Counted from the stretch's first letter, positions 1 through 9,700 are shown. The stretch is 64,000 nt of DNA from an uncultured Chloroflexota bacterium (GCA_902791025.1 CADATZ010000008.1:62001-126000), one strand, 5' to 3'. Made by a program: numbers and translations. The notes: generated by a model not told the origin, from the letters alone.

Positions 1-407
1 GCAATCCGCAGGAGATTTATTATCATCCGAAGAGCGAATTCGTTGCGGATTTTATCGGTGAGGCGAATTTCCTCCGCGGTACGATGACGGGACGGGATGG
101 AAATTATGTGACGCTGAATATTGAAGGAAATTCAGTCAAAGCTGTCGGTGATCCCGGTATGGAAGCTGGAAAGAATTATACGATTGTTCTCCGTCCGGAA
201 GCCGCGTCCCTTGCCGATCAGGGCGGTCTGCCCTGCACCGTTGTATTGTCCTGCTTTATGGGATCCTACCAGAATTATCATGTGATGGTCGGTGATACGT
301 TGGTTAAACTTGAGGAACATAATCCGAAGAACAAGCGTATATATAATGTAGGCGAAAAATGCTGCCTGGTCTTTGAGCCGGATTCCGTCCATGTGCTGGA
401 ATCATAG
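1..407 (+). CDS. Sugar ABC transporter ATP-binding protein, C-terminal part
   Basis: The frame is already open at base 3 and the gene begins upstream of the window. The first visible residues (PQEIYYHPKSEFVADFIGEA) match the segment that follows the nucleotide-binding domain in MalK/UgpC/PotA-type ATPases. The rest is a TOBE-like beta domain ending VLES. Such ATPases energise import of sugars or polyamines at the cytoplasmic face of the membrane. Walker motifs are outside the window, so the substrate cannot be judged. A second ATPase of this class lies at 18100. An internal ATG at 84 is not the true start because the conserved sequence begins before it. Confidence 0.75.
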   Translation, partial: NPQEIYYHPKSEFVADFIGEANFLRGTMTGRDGNYVTLNIEGNSVKAVGDPGMEAGKNYTIVLRPEAASLADQGGLPCTVVLSCFMGSYQNYHVMVGDTLVKLEEHNPKNKRIYNVGEKCCLVFEPDSVHVLES

Positions 408-469
408 ACGTTTGTCACTTTTTATGATGTTAATCTGTCAGGTTAGTCAATAATATCATAACAAAATGC

Positions 470-497
470 TTGAAATTATTTTGATATGGGGTATAAT
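470..497 (+). promoter_or_regulatory. Sigma70-type promoter of the small secreted protein
   Basis: TTGAAA at 470-475 and TATAAT at 492-497 are separated by 16 bp. The start codon served by it lies about 57 bp downstream. No operator-like repeat is visible around it. Confidence 0.6.
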
Positions 498-553
498 GTA
501 ATAGATATATGAGGAAAGCTTCTGTTTTCAATTCAGAAGCAAAGGGAGTGAAT

Positions 554-940
554 ATGAAAAAATCTACTATTTTTGTTATTATGTTGGTTGCTGCGATGCT
601 GTTGGGTATCACAATGGCAGTCTCAGCTGAGTCAAAGGGTGATCATTGGGCAAGCATCAATGTTGCTCTGAATAATCTTGAAGGTGCAATTGCTCGTGGC
701 GACAAGAAAGCAGCAAATTCTGCGCTGGCTGATGTCCGTGTGAAGGTATATGCCGGTATGAAATATCTGACTTCCATCAATGCATATGATTCACGTGCAA
801 TGGAAATTATCAACTATGCGTCCCAGGCTCTTACAAGCAAGGATTATAAATATTTGCTGACTCAGGCACATGCTATGAATAACTTGGTATTTGGTACTGA
901 AGTTACCGGTCAAGATAATCCCGTTAGCAGCCACAGTTAA
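554..940 (+). CDS. Small secreted protein of unknown function
   Basis: A 128-residue protein with a clear signal peptide (MKKSTIFVIMLVAAMLLG... cut after VSA, before ESKGDHW). The mature part is about 100 residues, largely helical by composition, with no cysteines and no family I recognise. The ATG at 554 is chosen because GGGAGTG sits just upstream and the signal peptide starts there; an in-frame ATG at 509 would put a hydrophilic extension before the signal sequence. It has its own promoter at 470-497 and terminator at 961-991, so it is a single-gene unit. It is exported and probably released, since there is no anchor or lipobox. Confidence 0.75.
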   Translation: MKKSTIFVIMLVAAMLLGITMAVSAESKGDHWASINVALNNLEGAIARGDKKAANSALADVRVKVYAGMKYLTSINAYDSRAMEIINYASQALTSKDYKYLLTQAHAMNNLVFGTEVTGQDNPVSSHS

Positions 941-960
941 TTTATCTGAAAAATAAGTTT

Positions 961-991
961 AGCCCGGATTTGATTATCCGGGCTTTTTTTT
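961..991 (+). terminator. Rho-independent terminator of the secreted-protein gene
   Basis: AGCCCGGA (961-968) pairs with TCCGGGCT (977-984) around an 8-nt loop, followed by a T-run to 991. Confidence 0.9.
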
Positions 992-1025
992 ATAATATTT
1001 CAGTATCATTCTGTGCAGAAACTCA

Positions 1026-1058
1026 TAAAAACAGGAACCGGTATGTTCCGGTTCCTGT
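1026..1058 (-). terminator. Terminator of the pyr operon
   Basis: A perfect 11-bp stem, ACAGGAACCGG (1031-1041) with CCGGTTCCTGT (1048-1058). On the minus strand it is followed by TTTTTATG. It lies about 50 bp beyond the pyrI stop codon. Confidence 0.85.
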
Positions 1059-1104
1059 CCTAAATCTCTTGCCTGACAGCTGCTTTATTCTCTGATATTC
1101 AAGT

Positions 1105-1533
1105 TTATTCTTCAGCTTTCGGCGCTTCGTGTTCGCAGTAGATGCAGCGGTAGATTTTCTTTTCCGGATCAGTCAAGCGAAACTCCTGAACAAGCTCCTG
1201 TTCTGTAGAAGTGATGCAGCGAGGGTTTTTGCATTTGATAATGTCTCTTACCCGTTCCGGCAGTGTGAGGTGTTCCCGCTTGCTCAGTTCACCGTTATGG
1301 ATAATGTTGACTGTGATGCCCGGGTCAATGTAGCCGAGAATATCAAAATCCAAATCGATGACCTGACCGACCTTGATGATGTCCTTTTTCCCCATTTTGG
1401 GACTTTCGGCGTTTTTGATCATAGCAACGCTGCAGTCCAGTTTTTCCAATCCGAGAATCTTATAGATTTCCATACCGCGTCCTGCGGTGATGTGATCTAA
1501 AACGATACCGTCTTTGATTTGTCCGATGATCAT
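1105..1533 (-). CDS. pyrI: Aspartate carbamoyltransferase regulatory chain
   Basis: A 142-residue PyrI, close to the usual 150. The N-terminal half is the nucleotide-binding allosteric domain (DGIVLDHI...[10 protein letters not shown]). The C-terminal half is the zinc domain, with the four ligands visible as Cys101, Cys106, Cys130 and Cys133 (CKNPRC...CIYC), which join it to the catalytic chain. Its presence predicts a class B, allosterically controlled ATCase responding to CTP/ATP. The ATG overlaps the stop codon of pyrB by 4 bp, so the two subunits are translationally coupled at matched stoichiometry. It is the last gene of the pyr operon, followed by a terminator at 1026-1058. Confidence 0.96.
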   Translation of the reverse strand: MIIGQIKDGIVLDHITAGRGMEIYKILGLEKLDCSVAMIKNAESPKMGKKDIIKVGQVIDLDFDILGYIDPGITVNIIHNGELSKREHLTLPERVRDIIKCKNPRCITSTEQELVQEFRLTDPEKKIYRCIYCEHEAPKAEE

Positions 1534-2447
1534 GCGTTCACCTCCAGTAATTTCATGATGAGTGCCATGCGGATATATTTACCGTTTGCGACCTGTTTGA
1601 AATAAATTGCCCGCGGGTCTTTGTCAACAGCCACCGAAATTTCATTGACACGCGGCAGCGGGTGCAAGATAGAAAGGCTTTCCTTTGCATTGCGGAGCTT
1701 ATCAGGTGTCAAAATATAGGTGTCTTTCAGCCTCATATAATCTGCTTCATTGAAGAAACGTTCACGCTGAACGCGGGTCATATAAAGAATGTCTAACTTC
1801 GGCATGGAATCTTCCAGGCTGGTTACTTCCTCATAGGGGATGTTGTTCTTTTCCAGAATATCGGTGATGATATAACGCGGGACCTGCAGCTCTTCCGGTG
1901 AAATCAGAATAAAACGGATGCCTTTGTACCGTGACATGGCGGAGATCAGGGAATGGACGGTGCGTCCGAATTTCAAGTCACCGCAGAACCCGACGGTCAG
2001 GTTTTCGAGTGTTCCCTTTTCCCGATAGATGGTCAGCAGGTCGGTGAGCGTCTGTGTCGGATGGTTGTGTCCACCATCTCCGGCATTGATGACCGGGACG
2101 CCTGCGGAACGGGAAGCTACCAGCGGAGCGCCTTCCTTTGGATGGCGCATGGCGATGATATCGGCATAGCAGCCGACGGTACGGACGGTATCTGACACGC
2201 TTTCGCCTTTGGATGTGGAGCTGCTTTTGCTGTCAGAGAAGCCGATCACGTTGCCGCCCAACCCGTACATGGCTGATTCAAAGCTGAGACGGGTGCGGGT
2301 GGAGGGTTCAAAAAACAGTGTTGCCAGGATCTTACCGCGGCATACATCGGAGTATTTTTGTGGATTATCGATGATATCCAGTGCTTTGTCTATAAGCTCC
2401 TGGATCTCCTCCGTGCTCATTTCCATGATGTCAATCAGATTGTTCAT
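1530..2447 (-). CDS. pyrB: Aspartate carbamoyltransferase catalytic chain
   Basis: This 305-residue enzyme makes N-carbamoyl-aspartate from carbamoyl phosphate and aspartate, the committed step of de novo pyrimidine synthesis. The carbamoyl-phosphate loop FEPSTRTR is at residues 46-53. The SSSTSKGES loop, the HNHPTQ segment and the HPLPR motif near residue 265 are all present, so the active site looks complete. The start is an ATG with AAAGGA 6 nt upstream. It overlaps pyrI by 4 bp. Between it and pyrE lie about 220 bp that hold a heptad array and a family A palindrome, so distance is the only hint of a break in the operon; no separate promoter was identified. Confidence 0.96.
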   Translation of the reverse strand: MNNLIDIMEMSTEEIQELIDKALDIIDNPQKYSDVCRGKILATLFFEPSTRTRLSFESAMYGLGGNVIGFSDSKSSSTSKGESVSDTVRTVGCYADIIAMRHPKEGAPLVASRSAGVPVINAGDGGHNHPTQTLTDLLTIYREKGTLENLTVGFCGDLKFGRTVHSLISAMSRYKGIRFILISPEELQVPRYIITDILEKNNIPYEEVTSLEDSMPKLDILYMTRVQRERFFNEADYMRLKDTYILTPDKLRNAKESLSILHPLPRVNEISVAVDKDPRAIYFKQVANGKYIRMALIMKLLEVNA

Positions 2448-2548
2448 GCTTTTTCCTTTGTTTTGAGCTAAAAGCTATTAGCCGTTAGCAATCAGCTTTT
2501 AGCGGATAATTGATATTGGTTAGTGATTCGAATATCAATCGTATTTAC

Positions 2549-2588
2549 AATTCCTAACCCCTAACTCCTGATTCCTAAATCCTAAATC
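2549..2588. repeat. Degenerate 7-nt tandem array (pyrB-pyrE spacer)
   Basis: Units ATTCCTA, ACCCCTA, ACTCCTG, ATTCCTA, AATCCTA follow each other at a 7-nt period. On the transcribed (minus) strand the units read TAGGAAT and give TAG in successive frames. Confidence 0.7.
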
Positions 2589-2589
2589 G

Positions 2590-2674
2590 TATCTATTCAG
2601 AATCCGCAGTACCGCACATGGTGACAGGCACGCTTGTGTCGGCTAGTCCCCAAGTGCTTCGTACTGAATAGATA
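2590..2674. repeat. Family A palindromic element, copy 1
   Basis: Bounded by a perfect 11-bp terminal inverted repeat, TATCTATTCAG (2590-2600) and CTGAATAGATA (2664-2674). Inside is the family core, here in reverse orientation (GGTGACAGGCACGCTTGTGTC ... AGTCCCCAAGTGC, broken into its two arms). It lies between pyrE and pyrB. Confidence 0.85.
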
Positions 2675-2683
2675 CCCTAAATC

Positions 2684-3316
2684 TTACTTTCCGATCCAGC
2701 TTTCGTCGGATGGGTTGTTGCGGAAGGCGATCAGTCGCTCTACATCTTCGGGTTTGATATAGCCTTCTTCTGCTGCTACTTTGGTGATCACATCGAAATT
2801 TGTCAGCGAGTGATTTATCACATTTGCTTCCGCCATGCGATCCAGGCCTTTCTGCATTCCGTAGGTGAAGATGCTGACGATGCCGAGCACTTCCGCTCCG
2901 GCTTCACGGAGGGCGTCCACCACCTCGATCACACTGCCGCCGGTTGAGATCAAATCTTCCACGACAACGACCTTCTGACCCGGTTCCAGCTTCCCCTCGA
3001 TGCGGTTCTGCCGTCCATGATCTTTGTTGCCGCTGCGGACGTAGCCCATGGGCATGTTCAGAAGGTGACCGGTGATGGCAGCGTGGGCGATCCCGGCGGT
3101 GGATGTGCCCATCAGCACTTCGGCTTCCGGGTAGTACTTGCGGACGAGTTCTGCCAGTCCGTTTTCAATGTCATCCCGGACGGCCGGGGCGGTCAGGGTC
3201 AGCCGGTTGTCGCAGTAAACCGGGCTCTTGATGCCGCTGGCCCAGGTGAAGGGCTCTTCCGGACGCAGGAATACCGCGCCGATAGAGAGCAGGTCTTTCG
3301 CAATTCTTTTTTCCAT
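2684..3316 (-). CDS. pyrE: Orotate phosphoribosyltransferase
   Basis: A 210-residue type I phosphoribosyltransferase that makes OMP from orotate and PRPP. The PRPP-binding signature VVVVEDLISTGGSVIEV is intact near residues 113-129, and the flexible-loop segment GNKDHGRQNRIEG precedes it. The start at 3316 (MEKRIAKDLL) is chosen over a longer open frame reaching into pyrF, because GAGGAG stands 6-7 nt upstream and the extension is merely pyrF read in another frame. It follows pyrF by 25 bp. Downstream come a family A palindrome and a heptad array before pyrB. Confidence 0.95.
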   Translation of the reverse strand: MEKRIAKDLLSIGAVFLRPEEPFTWASGIKSPVYCDNRLTLTAPAVRDDIENGLAELVRKYYPEAEVLMGTSTAGIAHAAITGHLLNMPMGYVRSGNKDHGRQNRIEGKLEPGQKVVVVEDLISTGGSVIEVVDALREAGAEVLGIVSIFTYGMQKGLDRMAEANVINHSLTNFDVITKVAAEEGYIKPEDVERLIAFRNNPSDESWIGK

Positions 3317-3341
3317 GAAATCTCCTCTTATTTCTGATTTC

Positions 3342-4043
3342 TTATTTTGAACAGAATTCATCCACACAGCGGCGGTAGGCAGCCACCGGGTCCTCCGCGG
3401 CAGTAATGGGGCGTCCGACGACGATGTAGTCGGAGCCAATTTCGCGGGCTTTTGCGGGTGTAGTGACACGCTGTTGGTCGCCGGCAGGTCCGTCCGCAAA
3501 GCGGATCCCCGGTGTTACGGTCAGGAATTCGCTGCCGCAAGCCTCATGAACCTTGCTTGCTTCCAACGGAGAGCAGACGACACCGTCCAGACCGGCTTCT
3601 TTTGCATTGGCGGCATACTTCATGACAACCTCCGCGAGCGGGCGGTTGATCAGCAGTTCATTTTCCATACGCTGCTGGTCAATGGAGGTCAGCTGAGTGA
3701 CCGCGATCAGCAGCGGACGGGTGCCGTCAGGACGGGTGAGTCCTTCCACGGCGCCGCGCATCATATCCAGCCCTCCGGCTGCGTGCAGATTGCAGATATC
3801 TACATCCAGTCGGGATAATACGGACATGGCTTTTTTGACAGTATTGGGAATATCGTGAAGCTTCAAATCCAAAAAGATCTTATGTCCGCGGTTCTTGATT
3901 TCCCGGACAATTTCCGGTCCTTCCGCGTAGAAAAGCTCCATGCCGATTTTCACGAACGGTTTTTCATCCGTGAACTTGTCCAAAAAGGCGAAGGTTTGTT
4001 CCGCCGTTGCAAAATCGCAGGCAATAATGACGTCTTTTCCCAT
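3342..4043 (-). CDS. pyrF: Orotidine 5'-phosphate decarboxylase
   Basis: A 233-residue class I OMP decarboxylase that forms UMP. The catalytic Asp-Lys-His-Asp series is visible in [12 protein letters not shown] (residues 58-68), and the phosphate-binding end [11 protein letters not shown] and VVGRPIT is intact. Its length is typical of the bacterial PyrF group, not of the archaeal or fungal forms. It is separated from pyrD by about 90 bp occupied by a tandem 7-nt array and from pyrE by 25 bp. The start is the only plausible ATG ([10 protein letters not shown]). Confidence 0.96.
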   Translation of the reverse strand: MGKDVIIACDFATAEQTFAFLDKFTDEKPFVKIGMELFYAEGPEIVREIKNRGHKIFLDLKLHDIPNTVKKAMSVLSRLDVDICNLHAAGGLDMMRGAVEGLTRPDGTRPLLIAVTQLTSIDQQRMENELLINRPLAEVVMKYAANAKEAGLDGVVCSPLEASKVHEACGSEFLTVTPGIRFADGPAGDQQRVTTPAKAREIGSDYIVVGRPITAAEDPVAAYRRCVDEFCSK

Positions 4044-4049
4044 ATTTCA

Positions 4050-5760
<1,711 letters not shown>

Positions 5761-5764
5761 AGTT

Positions 5765-5817
5765 CGTTTATCAGGTGTTAGGTATAAGGTGTTAGGTGTT
5801 AGGTATTAGGTATTAGG
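5765..5817. repeat. 7-nt tandem array, pyrC-pyrK spacer (proximal to pyrK)
   Basis: Units TATCAGG, TGTTAGG, TATAAGG, TGTTAGG, TGTTAGG, TATTAGG, TATTAGG at a strict 7-nt period. In the operon's sense strand the unit reads CACCTAA or TACCTAA, which gives TAA in all frames. Confidence 0.85.
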
Positions 5818-5830
5818 TGTAATTGATCAC

Positions 5831-5890
5831 ACCCTAAACCTACATCGTACATCCTACTTCCTACCTCCTACTATCTCCTATCTCCTCCGT
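5831..5890. repeat. 7-nt tandem array overlapping the 3' end of pyrC
   Basis: On the minus strand the units read GGAGATA, GGAGATA, GTAGGAG, GTAGGAA, GTAGGAT, GTACGAT. The array encodes the last eight residues of PyrC (EEIGDSRR) and its TAG stop at 5861-5863, then continues beyond it. Confidence 0.8.
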
Positions 5891-7144
5891 CCTCGAAAAC
5901 GCAGTTTCTCCTCCTGCCATGGTCATCACGCAGCGGCCTTGTACAGTCCAGCCTTCAAAGGGAGTACTGCGGCCTTTGCTGAGGAAGGTGTTAGGATCAA
6001 TGGTATAGCTTTCATTCAGGTTGAACACAGTGAAATCAGCCGGCTTTCCTTCTGCCAATGTCTCCGGAAGGCCAAAGCGTTTCCGCGGATTGATAGACAG
6101 TTTTTCGATGAGCTGCTGCAGTGTGATCTCTCCTTTCAGAACAAGGTGAGAATAAAGCAGCGGAAAAGCAGTTTCCAACCCGACAATGCCCATCAGGCTG
6201 CCCTGAAGTCCTTTACTCTTTTCTTCCGCTGAATGAGGGGCATGGTCGGTGGCGATGATGTCGATCGTTCCATCACGCAGTCCCTCCAGCAAAGCTTGAC
6301 GGTCTTCTTCTGAGCGAATTGGCGGATTCATCTTGAATCGTCCATTTTCTTCAAGCATGGAGTCATTCAGAAGCAGATAGTGCGGTGCGGTCTCGCAGCT
6401 CACATCCAGTCCTTCGGCTTTTGCTTTTCGGATGAGTGCCACACTTTCTTTGGTGGAGATGTGGCAGACATGATAGCCGCAGCCGGTTTCCCTGACCAGC
6501 TCCAGGTCCCTTGCGATCTGCCCCCATTCGGATTCAGAGCAGATGCCCTTATGTCCGTGAGCTGCAGCATATTCACCGTCATGGATGTATCCGCCGCGCA
6601 GCAGGCTGTTGTCTTCACAATGAGCGACGATCAGTTTTCCAAGGGCTTTCGCCTGAAGCATGGCTTTGCGCATCATTTCAACCCGCTGAACGCCGTGTCC
6701 ATCATCCGAGAAGGCGATCACCTTTGGAGCCAGTCCTGCCATATCGGAGAGTTCTTCTCCTTTTTCACCCACGGTAATGGTACCGTAAGGGAAAACCGGG
6801 ATCATCGCATCTTTCTCGATGATATCCAGCTGGACCTGAAGTTTTTCCGGGTCATCCGGCGTGGGGTTCAGGTTGGGCATGGTGCAGACAACGGTATAAC
6901 CGCCATGGGCCGCGGCTTTTGTCCCGCTGGCGATCGTTTCCTTATAAGAAAAACCCGGCTCGCGAAAGTGAACATGCACATCAGCAAAGCCGGGAAAAAT
7001 GGTGAAATCATCACCGGGAATCGTTATCTGATCGGAATCAGAAACATCAGTCCCAAAATACAAAAGCCTGTCGGAAATGGAAACACTTCCTCTGCGGAAC
7101 GTTCCATCCTGATAGATGTTGACATTGGTAAACAGGGTTTGCAA
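5861..7144 (-). CDS. pyrC: Dihydroorotase
   Basis: A 427-residue class I (PyrC/AllB-type) dihydroorotase, a binuclear zinc amidohydrolase that closes carbamoyl-aspartate to dihydroorotate. The metal motif DVHVHFREPG is at residues 55-64. The later histidines (AHCEDNSLL, HICHIS-type VCHISTKES) and the catalytic-Asp segment ATDHAPHS are present. The start is a TTG at 7144 with AAGGAG 7-8 nt upstream; no ATG is available and the family N-terminus begins here. It is the first gene of the pyr operon, directly behind a leader with an attenuator-like terminator. The last codons lie in a 7-nt repeat array. Confidence 0.95.
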   Translation of the reverse strand: MQTLFTNVNIYQDGTFRRGSVSISDRLLYFGTDVSDSDQITIPGDDFTIFPGFADVHVHFREPGFSYKETIASGTKAAAHGGYTVVCTMPNLNPTPDDPEKLQVQLDIIEKDAMIPVFPYGTITVGEKGEELSDMAGLAPKVIAFSDDGHGVQRVEMMRKAMLQAKALGKLIVAHCEDNSLLRGGYIHDGEYAAAHGHKGICSESEWGQIARDLELVRETGCGYHVCHISTKESVALIRKAKAEGLDVSCETAPHYLLLNDSMLEENGRFKMNPPIRSEEDRQALLEGLRDGTIDIIATDHAPHSAEEKSKGLQGSLMGIVGLETAFPLLYSHLVLKGEITLQQLIEKLSINPRKRFGLPETLAEGKPADFTVFNLNESYTIDPNTFLSKGRSTPFEGWTVQGRCVMTMAGGETAFSRTEEIGDSRR

Positions 7145-7168
7145 TGGAGCTCCTTCCCTATAAAAAAA

Positions 7169-7249
7169 CTGCCTCCCACCAGGGAGTGCAGCGCATGAAA
7201 AACGGGCTCCTGGCCCGATGTAATTTCTCTGTTCGATCCCTGGCGGATC
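7169..7249 (-). promoter_or_regulatory. pyr operon leader: attenuator with possible antiterminator
   Basis: Just before the pyrC ribosome site the minus strand has a strong terminator: CTGC-A-CTCCC, loop TGGT, GGGAG-GCAG and then seven T (7162-7191). Farther upstream a segment containing CCAGGGA (7237-7243) can pair with TCCCTGG in the terminator 5' arm and loop (7179-7185). That would give mutually exclusive structures. A small hairpin CGGGC-CAGGA-GCCCG lies between. Known pyr operons are often attenuated by PyrR or by UTP-sensitive slippage. I see no convincing PyrR binding loop, so the sensor is open. Confidence 0.65.
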
Positions 7250-7266
7250 ATTGTTTGACCTCTAAA

Positions 7267-7294
7267 AGTATATTTTATTTTCAAGGCTTGTCAA
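7267..7294 (-). promoter_or_regulatory. Promoter of the pyr operon
   Basis: On the minus strand TTGACA (7289-7294) and TATACT (7267-7272) are separated by 16 bp, about 120 bp upstream of the pyrC start, which leaves room for the attenuator leader. Confidence 0.75.
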
Positions 7295-7392
7295 TGGGAA
7301 TGGTGACAGATTTATGATTCTTTTAATTGATAATATTATGTGATTATTAGAATCCTGAATGGATCCGGGTACAAAAAATTTCGCTTTTCAGA

Positions 7393-7427
7393 TATAATAT
7401 ATATATCCGGTAACGTATAACCGGATA
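7393..7427 (+). promoter_or_regulatory. -10 box and 5' stem-loop of the secreted phosphatase gene
   Basis: TATAAT at 7393-7398 has no good -35 box. Right at the expected transcript start is a stem TATCCGGT (7404-7411) with ACCGGATA (7420-7427) around 8 nt. Such 5'-end hairpins commonly stabilise mRNA; its role here is inferred. Confidence 0.45.
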
Positions 7428-7468
7428 AAAATATAGGTGTATCTACATTCAAATAAGGAGAAGAATCT

Positions 7469-8713
7469 ATGAAAAAGTTTTTTGTTTTCCTGTCAGCCTT
7501 GTGCCTGATGCTGATCGCCTTTGGTGCATTTGCTGAAACGACTGAGCCTCTTTCTGTTACACTGGATGTTCTGAACAGAGGCGCGGACGCATTTTATGGA
7601 TGCGATGTGAATATTTCAATCAAAGATTTTATTGCTCTGGGCTTTGAATTCGGTGACGAATTTGACGTTGTCCTGGAAAATGATTTATATCGTTATGAAT
7701 TTAAATCAGTTCCGTTCTATAACGGTTACTATACAAAAACGGGTGATCCGTTGCTCTGCGGTTATGGCTATGCCATTAAAGAAAACAGAGGAGAGGACTA
7801 TCAGTACACAAGAACCGATTACCCCTATCTCCGTTTCTGCTTCAACAACAGAGAAATGTGGAACCTGCTGCACCTCACAACTGACATGAAATGCACGATT
7901 ACACTCGTTGAAAAGGGCGGTTACGATTATGAACAGAAACTCGTTGGCGGTTTGACATACAGTAAGGATTTTGAAGACTACGAAGCCAAAAACGGAATTT
8001 CACAGGAAGAAGTTTTTGCCAACTTCAGAGCTGTCAAGTCCGATGCCATGAAAGAAAACGTTCTGTTCAGATCCGCATCTCTGTTTGACAATGCCAACAA
8101 CAGAGCCCCCTATGTAAACGATCTGGCGAAGGCAAACGGAATCGATTATGTTTTGAACCTGGCTGACTCCCAGTCAAAGATCGATAAGTATAAGACCGAT
8201 GACGTATGGTCGGAATTGGACTATTCACAGCAGCTTCTTGATAATGATCAGGTTTGTCTGATGGCGATGTCCGCAGCTTATGAAGGTGCGGCTTATCAGG
8301 CGGCGCTTGTACAAGGCCTTAACAGTGCACTGGCTCACAATGCGACAAAGATTCTGTTCCACTGCACAGAAGGAAAAGACAGAACCGGTTTTGTTGGCGT
8401 ACTTCTGGAAGGTCTCTGCGGCGCTACCTATGATGAAATGCTGTATGATTACATGGTGACCTATGATAATTATTACGGTCTCACGGAAGAGTCTGACAAG
8501 ACAGCTTATGATTATATTGTCGATCTGAAATTCAATGATATGATCAACTATCTTTTGACCTTTGATCCTTCCCTGGAAGCAATGGGTGACGGTACCTATG
8601 ATTTGGCCAGCGTGACACCGGAAAATTACGCGGCAGCTGCCAGAAATCTTCTTGCGAAAGCCGGAATGAGCGAAGACAACCTCCAGGCTTTGACTGCATT
8701 GCTGAAGAAGTAA
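7469..8713 (+). CDS. Secreted protein-tyrosine phosphatase-like protein
   Basis: A 414-residue exported protein with a signal peptide ending GAFA. The C-terminal half (about residues 185-370) carries the phosphatase P-loop HCTEGKDRTG with nucleophile Cys299 and Arg305, the CX5R signature of dual-specificity or Y_phosphatase3-type enzymes. Residues 190-200 (NVLFRSASLFD) resemble the conserved LYRSA segment of that family. The N-terminal 150 residues form a separate beta-rich domain I do not recognise. The start has AAGGAG 8 nt upstream. It stands alone between the divergent pyr operon and a weak terminator. The substrate outside the cell is unknown; host phosphoprotein or inositol phosphate are possibilities only. 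Confidence 0.8.
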   Translation: MKKFFVFLSALCLMLIAFGAFAETTEPLSVTLDVLNRGADAFYGCDVNISIKDFIALGFEFGDEFDVVLENDLYRYEFKSVPFYNGYYTKTGDPLLCGYGYAIKENRGEDYQYTRTDYPYLRFCFNNREMWNLLHLTTDMKCTITLVEKGGYDYEQKLVGGLTYSKDFEDYEAKNGISQEEVFANFRAVKSDAMKENVLFRSASLFDNANNRAPYVNDLAKANGIDYVLNLADSQSKIDKYKTDDVWSELDYSQQLLDNDQVCLMAMSAAYEGAAYQAALVQGLNSALAHNATKILFHCTEGKDRTGFVGVLLEGLCGATYDEMLYDYMVTYDNYYGLTEESDKTAYDYIVDLKFNDMINYLLTFDPSLEAMGDGTYDLASVTPENYAAAARNLLAKAGMSEDNLQALTALLKK

Positions 8714-8739
8714 AGTAACAAATTTATTTGTTTTTCACT

Positions 8740-8782
8740 CGGCGTTCCACCTGTAAAAATCGGGGGAACGCCGATAACTTTT
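8740..8782 (+). terminator. Probable terminator of the phosphatase gene
   Basis: CGGCGTTCC (8740-8748) pairs with GGAACGCCG (8765-8773) across a 16-nt loop. Only a short T-rich tail follows (ACTTTTAAT), so termination may be partial. Confidence 0.55.
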
Positions 8783-8829
8783 AATAAAAGGATATTATTT
8801 TGTGTTGTTACTGTTCAGTACCCGATGAC

Positions 8830-8890
8830 GCACATGGGGACTGACACGCTTGCGCGGGCTGCGCCGCACAAGATGTCAGTCCCCACGTGC
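8830..8890. repeat. Family A palindromic element, copy 2
   Basis: Core from GCACATGGGG to CCCCACGTGC, reverse orientation relative to the majority. The left flank GTTACTGTTCA also bounds the large palindrome at 40637. It lies between the phosphatase gene and the convergent DUF624 gene. Confidence 0.85.
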
Positions 8891-8905
8891 TCTGTTTTTT
8901 TATAC

Positions 8906-9700
8906 TTAAAACCCGTCCAGCTTGCGCATTTCCTCTAAAATCTCTTCTTCGGACATTTCCGGGGCTTCACCGGCCAGGTCTTCGGGATCGAGTTTGTATT
9001 CTTCGCCGGGCATGAGCGGCTTCCCCGTTTCCGGGTCAAGGATGAAATCGCCGCATTCGTCGACCAGCGGGAGATGAGGCTCAAATTCGGGAAGGAGCAG
9101 AACGTCGGTCAGCAGTACGATGGCGGCAAAGCCGAACATGGTCCATAAGAACGCGTACAGCGGAAGGAAATGACGGTCGGTGTAGGTCAGGAACATCGGG
9201 AAGAAGTGGAAAAACAGGATGACCATCAGTTTAAACGGTTTTTTCAATGCCCAATAGAGGCTGTTGCGGAAAAGGTTTGGCAGTGTGTCGGAGAAGGCTG
9301 CCATGGTCGGGAACAGGTAAATCAGTCCGATGAAGAGAATCAGCCCCATCGCGTAAACGCCGTAACGCAGGCTTCCTATGAATCCGTCGGCCTGCTGGCA
9401 GATGCGGACGTTGAAATAGCCCATCACGATCAGGACGAGCGCGATGAGCCAGGCAATCGTGGCCTGCTTGAAATTGCTCGTAAACCCTTTCCAGAATTGT
9501 TTGAAGGGGTTGATGGCATCCTTGCTTCGCAGCATTTTGAACATGGTGTGGTGCAGTGCCACAAAGGCAGCGCCGGCTGTCACGACAGGCATGGAGAAAA
9601 GGATGAACATGATGTTGGCGGCAATCACAGTGCCGATCCGCGTCATGATGCGCCCGAATAAACTTTCGTTGCTGATGAGACCTTGAATTAGTTCATGCAT
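8906..9700 (-). CDS. DUF624 (YesL-like) membrane protein
   Basis: A 264-residue protein with about five hydrophobic segments (near residues 22-45, 82-97, 108-130, 155-170 and 183-202) and an acidic cytoplasmic-looking tail. The N-terminus (SLFGRIMTRIGTVIAANIMFILFSMPVVTAGAA in part) matches DUF624/YesL. Genes of this family usually sit beside carbohydrate ABC importers, and here the alpha-galactoside locus starts 1.5 kb away. Function is not established. The tail with repeated proline-glutamate stretches is longer than in Bacillus YesL. The start is the ATG giving MHELIQGL; the TA pair lies directly upstream. Confidence 0.75.
   Translation of the reverse strand: MHELIQGLISNESLFGRIMTRIGTVIAANIMFILFSMPVVTAGAAFVALHHTMFKMLRSKDAINPFKQFWKGFTSNFKQATIAWLIALVLIVMGYFNVRICQQADGFIGSLRYGVYAMGLILFIGLIYLFPTMAAFSDTLPNLFRNSLYWALKKPFKLMVILFFHFFPMFLTYTDRHFLPLYAFLWTMFGFAAIVLLTDVLLLPEFEPHLPLVDECGDFILDPETGKPLMPGEEYKLDPEDLAGEAPEMSEEEILEEMRKLDGF

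Noticed and set aside
2590..2674. Family A repeats as a dispersed CRISPR or riboswitch
   Set aside because: Copies are single, far apart, palindromic and found at 3' ends or between convergent genes, with no spacers or cas genes.
7201..7260. PyrR-binding loop in the pyr leader
   Set aside because: CAGAGA is present near 7227-7232 on the minus strand but lacks the flanking stem required of the PyrR site; kept as an unassigned attenuator.
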